Assembly (NCBI RefSeq): GCF_039522525.1
Contig: NZ_BAAADO010000006.1
Span: 124,001 to 188,000, forward strand
Source of the DNA: Salinibacillus aidingensis
GTDB taxonomy: Bacteria; Bacillota; Bacilli; Bacillales; Alkalibacillaceae
Direction: 5' to 3'
Length of the DNA stretch: 64,000 bases
The notes under the pieces are model-generated. The model was not told where the DNA came from. It saw only the letters and a list, made by a program, of their open reading frames with translations, and made no database searches. The number at the start of each line of letters is the position of its first letter. Position 1 is the stretch's first letter. Of this stretch, positions 43,925-53,313 are shown piece by piece. The position numbers and the translations under genes are program-made.

Positions 43925-44710
43925 ATGGCAGGTTCAACATTAGAAATCAAAGATCTTCATGTCGAAATTGAAGGAACAGAGATTTTGAAAGGGGTTAACC
44001 TTACAATAAATAGCGGAGAATTCCATGCGGTAATGGGACCTAATGGTACAGGTAAATCCACTTTAGCTTCTGCTATTATGGGGCACCCGCATTATGAAAT
44101 TACTCAAGGAAGTGTAACCCTTAATGGAGAAGACGTTCTTGAGATGGAAGTGGATGAGCGTGCAAAAGCAGGATTGTTCCTGGCGATGCAATATCCAAGT
44201 GAGGTCAGCGGAGTAACGACATCTGACTTTCTGCGTTCTTCCATTAATGCACAGCGTGAAGAAGGCGATGAAATTCCGCTTATGCAATTCATTAAAGAAA
44301 TGGATGAAGCATTGGATTATCTTGAAATTGATAAAAACATGGCACAGCGTTACCTGAATGAAGGATTCTCAGGCGGTGAGAAGAAGCGTAATGAAATTTT
44401 ACAGCTTCTTATGCTGAAACCGGAAATTGGTATCCTTGATGAAATTGATTCTGGTCTAGATATCGACGCCTTGAAGATTGTTGCCAAAGGAATTAATAAG
44501 CTGCGTGATGAAAACTTTGGCTGCTTGATCATCACTCACTATCAGCGTTTGCTTAACTATATTACACCAGATAAAGTTCATGTAATGATGAACGGTCGTG
44601 TTGTGAAATCCGGCGGTCCTGAACTTGCACAGCGTCTGGAAGCTGAAGGGTACGATTGGATTAAGAAAGAACTAGGAATTGAAGACGAATCGGTAGAACA
44701 AAAAGCGTAA
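43925..44710 (+). CDS. sufC: Fe-S cluster assembly ATPase SufC
   Basis: A 261-residue ABC-type ATPase of the SufBCD scaffold: Walker A G-P-N-G-T-G-K-S-T, signature F-S-G-G-E-K-K-R, and I-L-D-E-I-D-S-G-L-D instead of the usual D-E-P, a SufC hallmark. ATG 43925 follows ATGGAGGT. First gene of sufCDSUB, the main Fe-S assembly system of Bacillus. Confidence 0.96.
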   Translation: MAGSTLEIKDLHVEIEGTEILKGVNLTINSGEFHAVMGPNGTGKSTLASAIMGHPHYEITQGSVTLNGEDVLEMEVDERAKAGLFLAMQYPSEVSGVTTSDFLRSSINAQREEGDEIPLMQFIKEMDEALDYLEIDKNMAQRYLNEGFSGGEKKRNEILQLLMLKPEIGILDEIDSGLDIDALKIVAKGINKLRDENFGCLIITHYQRLLNYITPDKVHVMMNGRVVKSGGPELAQRLEAEGYDWIKKELGIEDESVEQKA

Positions 44711-44728
44711 TCAGATAGGAGGGTTATC

Positions 44729-46030
44729 ATGGCCGTAGAAACGAAATTACCATACGATAAAGAGTATGTGAACCAATTTTCTGAAGGACGGGGCGAGCCG
44801 GATTGGATGAAAGATTTTCGTTTAGAAGCACTGGAGCAAGCTGAAAATCTTCCAATGCCTAAACCGGAAAAAACGAGAATTAAGAATTGGAACTTTACAA
44901 ACTTTGATCATAATGTTTCCGGGGATAAGGTAAATTCCATCGATGAACTGCCAGAGGATATAAAAGTCTTTTTAGATCAGGATCCTGAAAATGTAATCAT
45001 TCAGAGAAACGGCAGTGTAGCCTTTTCATCCGTAGCTGAATCGCTAAAGGAAAAAGGGGTTATCTTTACCGATATTCGTACTGCCTTGATTGAACATGCA
45101 GACCTGGTTAAGAAATATTACATGAAAGATGCAGTTAAAGTTGATACCAATCGGTTAACAGCACTTCATGCGGCATTGTTAAATGGCGGAGTTTTTATCT
45201 ATGTGCCGAAAAATGTAGTTATTAAAGAACCTCTGCAAACCATTTTCTGGCAGGAGGATAATGAATCCGGCCTGTTCAACCACGTTTTACTTGTAGCTGA
45301 CCAGGGCAGTGAAGTAACTTATGTTGAAAATTACCTTTCTCAAAACCATGAGAAGAGTGCTGTTGCAAATATTATTTCTGAAGTTATTGCTCATGATCAG
45401 TCCAAGGTTCTATATGGTTCAGTTGATAATTTTGCACAGGGAACCACAACTTATGTAAACCGTCGTGGTGTTGCTTATCGTGATGCAAAAATTGAATGGG
45501 CATTGGGACAAATGAATGACGGCAATACTGTTTCTGAAAATCTTACTTATTTAATGGGGGATAATTCCTATTCTGAAGCAAAATCTGTCTCTGTAGGACG
45601 TGGAAAACAGAAACAGGATTTCGTCTCCAATATTACACACTATGGTAAATTCACAGAAGGATATATTTTACAGCATGGGGTTATGAAAGACCAGGCAAGC
45701 TCAATCTTTAGTGGAATTGGAAAAATTGAATATGGAGGTTCCAAGTCAAATGCCGAGCAGGAGTCCCGTGTTTTAATGTTAGATCACGGAGCAAGAGGGG
45801 ATGCAAACCCAATTCTGCTCATTGATGAGGATGATGTTGAAGCTGGTCACGCAGCGTCGGTCGGACGTGTTGACCCTGTTCAATTATATTATTTAATGAG
45901 CCGTGGAATTTCCAAGAAGGAAGCAGAAAGACTTATTATCCATGGATTCCTTGCTCCCGTAGTAAACCAGCTTCCTATTGAGTCCGTTAAGAATCAGCTT
46001 ACGGAAGTTATTGAAAGGAAAGTATACTAA
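44729..46030 (+). CDS. sufD: Fe-S cluster assembly protein SufD
   Basis: A 433-residue SufB/SufD beta-helix protein. The C-terminal S-R-G-I-S-K-K-E-A-E-R-L-I-I-H-G-F motif is the family end signature. It pairs with SufB and SufC as the scaffold. Its stop shares one base with the sufS start, so the two are coupled. Confidence 0.95.
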   Translation: MAVETKLPYDKEYVNQFSEGRGEPDWMKDFRLEALEQAENLPMPKPEKTRIKNWNFTNFDHNVSGDKVNSIDELPEDIKVFLDQDPENVIIQRNGSVAFSSVAESLKEKGVIFTDIRTALIEHADLVKKYYMKDAVKVDTNRLTALHAALLNGGVFIYVPKNVVIKEPLQTIFWQEDNESGLFNHVLLVADQGSEVTYVENYLSQNHEKSAVANIISEVIAHDQSKVLYGSVDNFAQGTTTYVNRRGVAYRDAKIEWALGQMNDGNTVSENLTYLMGDNSYSEAKSVSVGRGKQKQDFVSNITHYGKFTEGYILQHGVMKDQASSIFSGIGKIEYGGSKSNAEQESRVLMLDHGARGDANPILLIDEDDVEAGHAASVGRVDPVQLYYLMSRGISKKEAERLIIHGFLAPVVNQLPIESVKNQLTEVIERKVY

Positions 46031-47250
46031 TGGATGTAAAAGAGATTCGAAAAGATTTCCCGATATTAAATCAGGAAATTAATGGCCATCCTTTGGTTTA
46101 TCTCGACAGTGCTGCAACTTCACAAAAGCCACAGCCTGTGATTGAAAAGATCAATGAATATTACTCTATGCACAACTCAAATGTGCATAGAGGTGTTCAT
46201 ACCTTAGGCAACCGTGCTACGGAAGGATATGAAGGGGCCAGGGAGAAGGTAAGGAAATTTATTCATGCAAAAAGTACAAAGGAAATTATCTTTACCAGAG
46301 GAACAACAACATCCATTAACACCATTGCCTACAGTTATGCACGTACCAATTTGACTGAAGGTGATGAAATTGTTCTTACTCCAATGGAACACCACAGTAA
46401 TATTATCCCGTGGCAGCAGGCGGCAAAAGCTGTAGGTGCAGAACTGAAGTATCTCCCTTTACAATCTGATGGAACGATTCGTTTAGAAGATGTGGAAAAC
46501 ACTGTATCAGAACGAACAAAGATTGTGGCTATGGGGCATGTTTCCAATGTTTTAGGCACCATTAATCCCATAAAGGAAACAGCTGAGATTGCTCATCGTA
46601 ACGGTGCAATTATGGTTGTGGATGGAGCCCAGAGCACTCCTCACAAAAAGGTAGATGTTCAGGATCTGGATTGTGACTTTTTCACCTTTTCAGGACATAA
46701 GATGTGCGGTCCAAGTGGAGTTGGAGTTTTATATGGAAAAAAAGAACTTCTGGAGGAAATGGAGCCTGTTGAATTTGGTGGAGAGATGATTGACTTTGTT
46801 GGTTTATACGATTCCACCTGGAAGGAACTGCCATGGAAGTTTGAAGGCGGTACACCAATTATTGCCGGTGCAATTGGACTCGGAGCTGCCATTGACTATC
46901 TGGAAGATATAGGTCTGGAAAACATTAATAAACATGAGCAGGAGCTTGCTGCTTATGCATTAGATCAATTTGATAAGATAGAAGGTGCTGAGGTATACGG
47001 TCCTAAAGAACGGGCTGGCTTGGTCACATTTAACCTGGACGGAGTACATCCTCATGACGTGGCTACAGTACTGGATCAGGATGGTATTGCCGTTCGTGCT
47101 GGTCATCACTGTGCACAGCCATTAATGAAATGGTTAAATGTAACAGCTACAGCAAGAGCCAGTTTTTACCTTTACAACACCAAGGAAGATATTGATATAC
47201 TAGTAGCAGGACTTCAAAAAACAAAGGAGTTTTTTGGTGATGTCTTTTAA
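46030..47250 (+). CDS. sufS: Cysteine desulfurase SufS
   Basis: A 406-residue PLP enzyme that takes sulfur from cysteine. The PLP lysine is in F-S-G-H-K-M-C-G-P-S-G; the persulfide cysteine is in R-A-G-H-H-C-A-Q-P near residue 361. It passes sulfur to SufU. Overlaps sufU by 11 bases and sufD by 1. Confidence 0.96.
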   Translation: MDVKEIRKDFPILNQEINGHPLVYLDSAATSQKPQPVIEKINEYYSMHNSNVHRGVHTLGNRATEGYEGAREKVRKFIHAKSTKEIIFTRGTTTSINTIAYSYARTNLTEGDEIVLTPMEHHSNIIPWQQAAKAVGAELKYLPLQSDGTIRLEDVENTVSERTKIVAMGHVSNVLGTINPIKETAEIAHRNGAIMVVDGAQSTPHKKVDVQDLDCDFFTFSGHKMCGPSGVGVLYGKKELLEEMEPVEFGGEMIDFVGLYDSTWKELPWKFEGGTPIIAGAIGLGAAIDYLEDIGLENINKHEQELAAYALDQFDKIEGAEVYGPKERAGLVTFNLDGVHPHDVATVLDQDGIAVRAGHHCAQPLMKWLNVTATARASFYLYNTKEDIDILVAGLQKTKEFFGDVF

Positions 47251-47686
47251 TAATCTTGACACACTATACAGGCAAGTCATTATGGACCATTATAAAAACC
47301 CAAGGAATCGTGGTACCTTGGAAGGTGAAGATCACTTGAGCATTGATATGAACAATCCGACGTGTGGTGACCGCATTCATCTTCAATTACAGGTAGAGGA
47401 TGGAAAAGTGACGGATGCCAAATTTGAAGGTGAAGGTTGCTCTATCAGTATGTCATCTGCTTCCATGATGACACAGGCGATTAAAGGGAAATCCGTAGAT
47501 GAGGCATTAACACTTTCTAACTTGTTTTCTGATATGATTCAGGGAAAAGAAATTGATACAAATGGTTTAGATATAGGAGACATTCAAGCCTTAGAAGGAG
47601 TGTCCAAATTTCCTGCACGAGTGAAATGTGCAACCCTGGCATGGAAAGCCATGGAACAGGGTGTAGGAGAGGACAGTAAGGAATAG
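47240..47686 (+). CDS. sufU: Sulfur carrier / zinc-dependent sulfurtransferase SufU
   Basis: A 148-residue IscU-like protein with the three cysteines in P-T-C-G-D, E-G-C-S-I and V-K-C-A-T that bind zinc and receive sulfur from SufS. ATG 47240 has AAAGGAG 9 bases upstream. The region between it and sufB (81 bases) has no obvious terminator, so sufB is probably co-transcribed. Confidence 0.95.
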   Translation: MSFNNLDTLYRQVIMDHYKNPRNRGTLEGEDHLSIDMNNPTCGDRIHLQLQVEDGKVTDAKFEGEGCSISMSSASMMTQAIKGKSVDEALTLSNLFSDMIQGKEIDTNGLDIGDIQALEGVSKFPARVKCATLAWKAMEQGVGEDSKE

Positions 47687-47767
47687 GATTTGGCAATGGA
47701 GTTCGGTTTCTTGCGTTTTTAAGAAGTGAGAGTTTAGCTCTTTTCTAAATTAAAGGAGGTATGAAAC

Positions 47768-49165
47768 ATGGCTAAAAAGGCACCAGAGATTGGTGATTAC
47801 AAGTACGGGTTTCATGATCGGGACGTTTCTATTTTCCGTACTGAACGAGGCCTGACTGAAAATGTTGTTCGTGAAATTTCCAGAATGAAGGAAGAACCAG
47901 AGTGGATGCTTGAATACCGCCTTAAAGCATTGGAACACTTCTATTCAAGACCAATGCCACAATGGGGTGGAGATTTAAGTGAACTTGATTTTGATGAAAT
48001 TACCTATTATGTAAAACCATCCGAGCAGACACAGCGTTCATGGGATGAAGTACCAGATGAGATTAAACAGACATTTGATAAACTGGGAATTCCTGAGGCT
48101 GAGCAAAAATATCTTGCCGGTGTTTCAGCACAGTATGAATCAGAGGTTGTTTATCACAACATGAAGGAAGATCTTGAAAACCTGGGAATTGTATTTAAAG
48201 ATACAGATACAGCTCTCCGGGAAAATGAAGATTTGTTTAAGGAGTACTTTGGTAAAGTTATTCCATATTCCGATAACAAATTTGCTGCATTAAATTCAGC
48301 TGTCTGGTCCGGTGGTTCTTTTATTTATGTACCAAAAGGTGTAAAAACGGACACACCATTACAAGCGTACTTCCGTATTAACTCAGAAAATATGGGACAA
48401 TTTGAGCGTACGCTGATTATCGTTGATGAGGGTGCTTCTGTTCATTATGTTGAAGGCTGTACAGCGCCTGTTTATACAACAAACTCCCTTCACAGTGCGG
48501 TTGTTGAAATTTATGTGAAGAAGGATGCGTACTGCCGTTATACAACAATCCAGAACTGGGCGAACAATGTTTATAACCTTGTAACTAAACGTGCAGAAGC
48601 ACATGAGAATGCCACCATGGAGTGGATTGATGGAAACCTTGGTTCTAAGTTAACCATGAAATATCCATCTGTACACCTTAAAGGTGAAGGTGCCCGGGGA
48701 AATACACTATCCATTGCGTTTGCCGGAGAAGGACAATTACAGGATGCGGGTGCGAAAATGATGCATTTAGCGCCAAATACTTCTTCCACTATTGTTTCAA
48801 AATCCATTTCTAAAAATGGTGGTAAAGTAACGTATCGCGGAATTGTACACTTTGGTAAAAAGGCAGATGGTGCCCGTTCCAACGTAGAATGTGACACATT
48901 GATTATGGATAAAGAGTCCACATCAGATACCATACCTTATAATGAAATCTTAAACGAGAACATTTCACTTGAGCACGAAGCCAAGGTATCAAAAGTATCT
49001 GAAGAGCAGCTCTTCTATCTCATGAGTCGTGGTATTTCTGAAGAGGAAGCAACTGAGATGATTGTTATGGGCTTCATTGAGCCATTCACAAAAGAGCTTC
49101 CAATGGAATATGCAGTGGAAATGAACCGTCTGATTAAATTCGAAATGGAAGGTTCTATTGGTTAA
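47768..49165 (+). CDS. sufB: Fe-S cluster assembly scaffold SufB
   Basis: A 465-residue scaffold subunit, about the usual length. Conserved Y-V-E-G-C-T-A-P, S-N-V-E-C-D-T-L and the C-terminal S-R-G-I-S-E-E-E-A motif are present, including the cysteines involved in cluster building. AAGGAGGT precedes the ATG. Last gene of the suf operon; a strong terminator follows. Confidence 0.96.
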   Translation: MAKKAPEIGDYKYGFHDRDVSIFRTERGLTENVVREISRMKEEPEWMLEYRLKALEHFYSRPMPQWGGDLSELDFDEITYYVKPSEQTQRSWDEVPDEIKQTFDKLGIPEAEQKYLAGVSAQYESEVVYHNMKEDLENLGIVFKDTDTALRENEDLFKEYFGKVIPYSDNKFAALNSAVWSGGSFIYVPKGVKTDTPLQAYFRINSENMGQFERTLIIVDEGASVHYVEGCTAPVYTTNSLHSAVVEIYVKKDAYCRYTTIQNWANNVYNLVTKRAEAHENATMEWIDGNLGSKLTMKYPSVHLKGEGARGNTLSIAFAGEGQLQDAGAKMMHLAPNTSSTIVSKSISKNGGKVTYRGIVHFGKKADGARSNVECDTLIMDKESTSDTIPYNEILNENISLEHEAKVSKVSEEQLFYLMSRGISEEEATEMIVMGFIEPFTKELPMEYAVEMNRLIKFEMEGSIG

Positions 49166-49188
49166 TCCTTCACACACATTATAAAATA

Positions 49189-49236
49189 AAGAAAAACCCG
49201 TTTCCGGTTATCCAATCGAAACGGGTTTTTCTTTTC
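49189..49236 (+). terminator. Terminator of the suf operon
   Basis: AAAAACCCGTTTC pairs with GAAACGGGTTTTT, followed by CTTTT. It may also work on the other strand. Confidence 0.9.
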
Positions 49237-49267
49237 CAAACAAACCAAATCATGTAAACTGGGTAAT

Positions 49268-49332
49268 AAGAAAAGCGAAGGCGACCGATCAGAACACGAT
49301 CGCATAAGCAAGCAGGCTTAGCTTGTTTGCAG
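49268..49332 (+). repeat. Fragment of repeat family B
   Basis: GAAAAGCGAAGGCGACCG and GATCGCATAAGCAAGCAGGC match the start of family B; the rest is lost or diverged (GCAAGCAGGCTTAGCTTGTTTGC forms a hairpin). It lies just before the yunE start. Confidence 0.5.
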
Positions 49333-49362
49333 AACATATAGACATAAAGCAGGGATGGTATT

Positions 49363-50190
49363 TTGGTATACATTATAATGTTAGCATTAGGATTTCTATC
49401 TGCCTTTGTAGGAAGTATAGCAGGCCTGGGTGGAGGACTGATTTTTGTTCCAGGAGTGTTACTGCTCTCCGAATACTTCTCATTTTTTTCATGGGCTTCC
49501 CCGCAGGTTGTTGTAGGGATGTCCCTGTTAGTGATGATCATTACAGGTTTCTCATCGACATATACATATTTAAAATATAAGCGTGTAGACTTAAAAAGCG
49601 GTGGAATCTTTTTGGCAGGAAGTATTCCGGGAGCTTTAAGCGGGGTATGGACCAACCGTTTTGTTGAAGATAGTTCCTTTCAACTGTATTTCGGTATTTT
49701 AATGATTGTCCTGTCCCTTATGTTTTTTCTCAGAAAACAGGGGGATCCGAATCCTCTGATAAAAAACGGAAGTGGAATCAATCGTGAGTTCATATTAAAT
49801 GGAGTCACATATCGTTACAGTTTTCCTGTTTCATTGGCTCTCATTATTTCTTACGCTGTAGGCTTCTGCTCAGGTTTATTTGGCATTGGCGGAGGCTCTC
49901 TTATGGTCCCTGCCATGATTCTGATATTTGGTTTTCCGGCAAAGATTGCAGCACCGACATCCATGTTTATGATCTTTGTTTCCAGCAGCGTCAGTTCGAT
50001 TGCCCACATATCACTGGGACATATTATATGGGAATATATTTGGTTTTTTATACCAGGTGCATGGATAGGTGGGACGGCAGGGGCCATCATAAGTCAGCGT
50101 TTAAAAGGAAATACAATCGAATGGATCTTACGTATTCTCATGATCATCGTAGGCATTCGTCTCATATGGAATGGTTACACAAATCTGTAA
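49363..50190 (+). CDS. yunE: TauE/SafE-family membrane transporter
   Basis: A 275-residue protein with eight helices and the duplicated glycine-rich motif (G-S-I-A-G-L-G-G-G-L and G-L-F-G-I-G-G-G-S-L-M-V-P) of TauE/SafE anion exporters, often linked to sulfite or organosulfur compounds. TTG start with CAGGGATGG upstream. It heads a yunE-D-C-B run, the reverse of the B. subtilis order. Confidence 0.85.
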   Translation: MVYIIMLALGFLSAFVGSIAGLGGGLIFVPGVLLLSEYFSFFSWASPQVVVGMSLLVMIITGFSSTYTYLKYKRVDLKSGGIFLAGSIPGALSGVWTNRFVEDSSFQLYFGILMIVLSLMFFLRKQGDPNPLIKNGSGINREFILNGVTYRYSFPVSLALIISYAVGFCSGLFGIGGGSLMVPAMILIFGFPAKIAAPTSMFMIFVSSSVSSIAHISLGHIIWEYIWFFIPGAWIGGTAGAIISQRLKGNTIEWILRILMIIVGIRLIWNGYTNL

Positions 50191-50247
50191 GGATAAAGGC
50201 TTTAGATGGAACATCAGGATAGGTTTTTGACGTAAGGAGAATGCTCT

Positions 50248-51636
50248 ATGAAAGAACATCTTTATTTATATTTCACGAGTGATTTACATAGCCATTTTGA
50301 AAACTGGCCTAAGGTTGTCCACTATTTAAAGGAACAGACCGAGAGACATAAGCGGAACGGAGAATCGTATTTTATCCTGGACAATGGTGATCATTTAGAT
50401 CGTGTCCACCCTATTACGGAGGCTTTTCTGGGGCAGGCAAATGTAGACTTTCTCAATGAAGCCCGGTTTGATGCGGTGACGATTGGAAATAATGAAGGAA
50501 TCACATTACCTGATGAAGATTTGTATAATCTCTACAATCAAGCCAAGTTTGAAGTCGTGTGTGCAAATTTACATAAACAGGACCGGCCATCACCAGACTG
50601 GCTAAAACCTTATACAATTCTTACAGCTGAAAGTGGTTTAAAACTTGGAGTACTGGGACTAACGGCTCCATTTAATCTTTATTACGAGGAAATTGGCTGG
50701 CACGTGAATTCTCCTTATGAAGCGCTGGATAAGTATATTCCTGAATTAAGAGAAAACTGTGATATTCTTTTACTCCTTTCTCATTTAGGTATAAATGAAG
50801 ATGAGTACATCAGTTTGAACTATGATGAAATCGATCTGATTATAGGTGGCCATACGCATCACCTTTTTAAAGATGGTGAGCACATCCATAACACATTAGT
50901 AGGTGCTGTAGGGAAATTTGGACGTTATGTGGGTCGGAAGAATTTAGTCTGGGATCATCAGAAAAAAAGGCTGATAAAAAAAGAGGGTTCTGCCATAGAT
51001 ATCCTTGAAAGAGAAGATGATACGGAAACCTTTGACTTGATTCGCCGTTATCGAGACAAGGCTGCCGAGGTCTTAAATGAACCTGTTGCTATTATAAACA
51101 AGAACTATGATATTGATTGGTTTGAAGAAACCGAACTCATGAAACAGCTGGTTCACACGTTAAGAGAGTGGACGCAGGCTGACTTTGCCATGCTTAATGC
51201 CGGGATTGTTCTGGATGGCATTCCAAAGGGGAAGGTCACTCGTGGAGATCTTCATCGGATATGTCCTCATCCAATTAACCCATGTAAGGTTCGGCTGACA
51301 GGAGAAGTCATTATTGAAATGATTCGTATGGTGCGTTCTCAGAGGTTCGCTGAATTCAAGCTGATTGGATTAGGTTTCCGCGGAAAAGTAATTGGAAAGA
51401 TGATTTTTTCCGGCATTGAAGTGAGTACAGATGAAGATGAAAATGAATATATTCATGAGGTTTGGATCAATGACACTCCCATTGAAAGGAAGAAGGAATA
51501 TGATGTCGCAACGGCTGACATGTTTACACTCGGGAGACTCCTTCCTCCATTGGCATCAGCCTCGCATAAGAATTACTATCTTCCGGAATTTATACGGGAC
51601 CTGCTCGGGGAGACCGTAAAAAAATTAAAGAATTAG
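50248..51636 (+). CDS. yunD: Metallophosphatase / 5'-nucleotidase family protein YunD
   Basis: A 462-residue protein with an N-terminal calcineurin-like phosphoesterase (D-L-H-S-H, D-N-G-D-H-L-D, G-N-N-E and G-G-H-T-H-H) and a C-terminal 5'-nucleotidase domain from about residue 285. No signal peptide, so unlike most nucleotidases of this build it stays in the cytoplasm. The position after yunE supports YunD. The substrate is likely a nucleotide or dinucleotide. Confidence 0.88.
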   Translation: MKEHLYLYFTSDLHSHFENWPKVVHYLKEQTERHKRNGESYFILDNGDHLDRVHPITEAFLGQANVDFLNEARFDAVTIGNNEGITLPDEDLYNLYNQAKFEVVCANLHKQDRPSPDWLKPYTILTAESGLKLGVLGLTAPFNLYYEEIGWHVNSPYEALDKYIPELRENCDILLLLSHLGINEDEYISLNYDEIDLIIGGHTHHLFKDGEHIHNTLVGAVGKFGRYVGRKNLVWDHQKKRLIKKEGSAIDILEREDDTETFDLIRRYRDKAAEVLNEPVAIINKNYDIDWFEETELMKQLVHTLREWTQADFAMLNAGIVLDGIPKGKVTRGDLHRICPHPINPCKVRLTGEVIIEMIRMVRSQRFAEFKLIGLGFRGKVIGKMIFSGIEVSTDEDENEYIHEVWINDTPIERKKEYDVATADMFTLGRLLPPLASASHKNYYLPEFIRDLLGETVKKLKN

Positions 51637-51643
51637 TTCACCT

Positions 51644-51690
51644 TCACGCTCTTTCCTCATACATTGTAGCAGAAGGGAGCGTGATGCATG
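51644..51690 (+). promoter_or_regulatory. Hairpin enclosing the yunC ribosome site
   Basis: CACGCTCTTTC at 51645 pairs with GAAGGGAGCGTG at 51672-51683, so the GGGAG ribosome site of yunC is in the stem. It may limit yunC translation. Confidence 0.5.
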
Positions 51691-51993
51691 TTGGTAACCG
51701 TTGAACCTTTATGGATCAAGGATAAACCTTTTACAGCAGTACAGGTTAAATTACCGAAAACAAATTTATTGGTGGTCTCGAATGAAGTCGGGTACATTAT
51801 GTGTGGCGCGCTGGATGTTGACTTATTAAGTGATCGATTATATGAAAGGGAAATTGTTGCCGGCCGGGCTTTAGGAGTGAAAACCATTGATCAGCTTCTT
51901 GAAGCCCCTCTTGATAAGGTAACCATTGCAGCTAAGGAGAAGCATGGCTGGGAGGAAGGCATGAACGCAAAAGAGGCCTTGCTCCGTTTATAA
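51688..51993 (+). CDS. yunC: DUF1805 protein YunC
   Basis: A 101-residue DUF1805 protein with the conserved N-E-V-G-Y-I-M-C-G-A-L-D-V and R-A-L-G-V-K-T-I-D-Q-L. Structure known from B. subtilis YunC, function not. ATG 51688 follows GGGAGCGTGA. It lies in the yunE-D-C-B group. Confidence 0.88.
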   Translation: MLVTVEPLWIKDKPFTAVQVKLPKTNLLVVSNEVGYIMCGALDVDLLSDRLYEREIVAGRALGVKTIDQLLEAPLDKVTIAAKEKHGWEEGMNAKEALLRL

Positions 51994-52005
51994 ATTTCGT
52001 ATAAA

Positions 52006-52041
52006 AGCCCGTTGGATGGTTCATGAATGCCATTCAGCGGG
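52006..52041 (+). other. Hairpin after yunC (terminator-like, no T tract)
   Basis: GCCCGTTGGATGG pairs with CCATTCAGCGGGC, but no run of T follows on the plus strand. May be a processing or attenuation hairpin. Confidence 0.4.
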
Positions 52042-52157
52042 CGCTTCTGATGGATATACTTCTGTAATTTGGAATTAAACGTCAAACATGCTTTTTAAAA
52101 ATGTGGTCAACCCCTCAGGAAATTGTGCATATATATTTCTCAAGAGGGGGCTATTTC

Positions 52158-52952
52158 ATGAGGAGAAAAATGCTGTTACAACGTAGACCAGGACGGCCTC
52201 GTGTGGGTCAAGTTTTTATTTTAACCTTATTAGTTTTTTTTGCTACTGTGTTCTTAACTTTATGGCTGATTGATGAAGGCATCGAGCCAACACTGATGAA
52301 CATTGCAGAAACAAAAACCAGACAGGTTGCCAGAGAAGCAATCAATGAAGCAGTTGATAAACGAACCGCAGATGAATTGGAAAATGAAAACATGATCGAA
52401 TATAGAACTGATGATGAAGGAAATATTGTCGGGGCAGGCTGGAATTCTGAATTAGTCAATGAAGTACATAGAAATACAACAATAAGAGTACAGAACTATT
52501 TAAAAAAAATCGAAAATGGGGAGATAACCCCGGAGCAATCGCTGGATATTGAAGCCCAGCAGGAAAGTGAAAGTGGTGTAAATACCGAAAATATTAATGA
52601 GCATCCTGCTATTGCTGAGATCCCTCTTGGTCAGGCAACCAATAATACGATTCTTGCAAATTTAGGCCCAAGAATACCTGTGCATTTTCAACTATTAGGT
52701 GATGTGCAGTCGGATATCGTTGATGAATCCGAGCCTTTAGGTATTAATGGTGCTATTTTAAGTCTGTATGTAGAACTTCGTGTTTCCGTCCGTATTGTTG
52801 TACCATTTTCAACGGATACTGCAAAGGTTACGCAAAAGGTTCTGGTGGACAGACGAGTCATTCATGGAGATGTTCCTGAATTTTATGGTGGGGGAAGTGA
52901 AGGTGGTGGCAGCAGCCCTGATGTGACGGTTCCATATGATTCCTTGCAATAG
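52158..52952 (+). CDS. yunB: Sporulation protein YunB
   Basis: A 264-residue protein with an arginine-rich N-terminus, one transmembrane helix (about residues 20-42) and an extracytoplasmic domain with I-P-L-G-Q-A-T-N-N-T and G-P-R-I-P-V-H-F, as in YunB. In B. subtilis it is expressed in the mother cell and needed for normal sporulation. ATG 52158 follows AGAGGGGG. A glycine/serine-rich tail is seen. Confidence 0.87.
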   Translation: MRRKMLLQRRPGRPRVGQVFILTLLVFFATVFLTLWLIDEGIEPTLMNIAETKTRQVAREAINEAVDKRTADELENENMIEYRTDDEGNIVGAGWNSELVNEVHRNTTIRVQNYLKKIENGEITPEQSLDIEAQQESESGVNTENINEHPAIAEIPLGQATNNTILANLGPRIPVHFQLLGDVQSDIVDESEPLGINGAILSLYVELRVSVRIVVPFSTDTAKVTQKVLVDRRVIHGDVPEFYGGGSEGGGSSPDVTVPYDSLQ

Positions 52953-52972
52953 TTCAAAGGTCATGATAGAAT
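52944..52972 (+). promoter_or_regulatory. Probable promoter of the lysine riboswitch transcript
   Basis: TTGCAA, 17 bases, TAGAAT. The -35 overlaps the last codons of yunB. Confidence 0.55.
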
Positions 52973-52999
52973 TTAAGAGTGAAAAATGAATAATGACTT

Positions 53000-53256
53000 T
53001 AACCTTATCAGAACGATGAGGTAGAGGTGCAGTTTTCAAGAGTACTCAATGGGAGGATGACAAACGGTGATCATTGAGGAAAGGGGAAGTCTGCCGAAGT
53101 GAAAATGAGGATCACCGAGTTTTCGCTGGTATATTTCTAAATAGGAAATATACTGTCATGCAAGGAAATGGATTGCATGAAGCGCTACTGATCGTGATTA
53201 GGACAACATATTACTGCGAGGTAATGATTGGTTGCTAATCATTGCCTCGTTTTTTT
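53000..53256 (+). ncRNA. Lysine riboswitch (L-box) with terminator
   Basis: The conserved L-box core is present: GATGAGGTAGAGGTGC, then TTCAAGAGTA, GAAGTCTGCCGAAGTGAAAA, CGCTGG and CTGTCATGCAAGG-type segments, closed by CTACTGATCGTGATTAGG. The expression platform is a GCGAGGTAATGATT/AATCATTGCCTCG terminator with TTTTTTT at about 53250. Bound lysine should cause termination ahead of the transporter gene. Confidence 0.9.
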
Positions 53257-53313
53257 ATGCTCAGTAAGCTTCCTTCATCAATCCTGACAATTTTGAAGGG
53301 AGAGATACACATC

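Noticed and set aside
49179..49655. A 158-codon minus-strand frame over yunE
   Set aside because: Crosses the suf terminator and a repeat, and lies opposite a clear membrane transporter gene.
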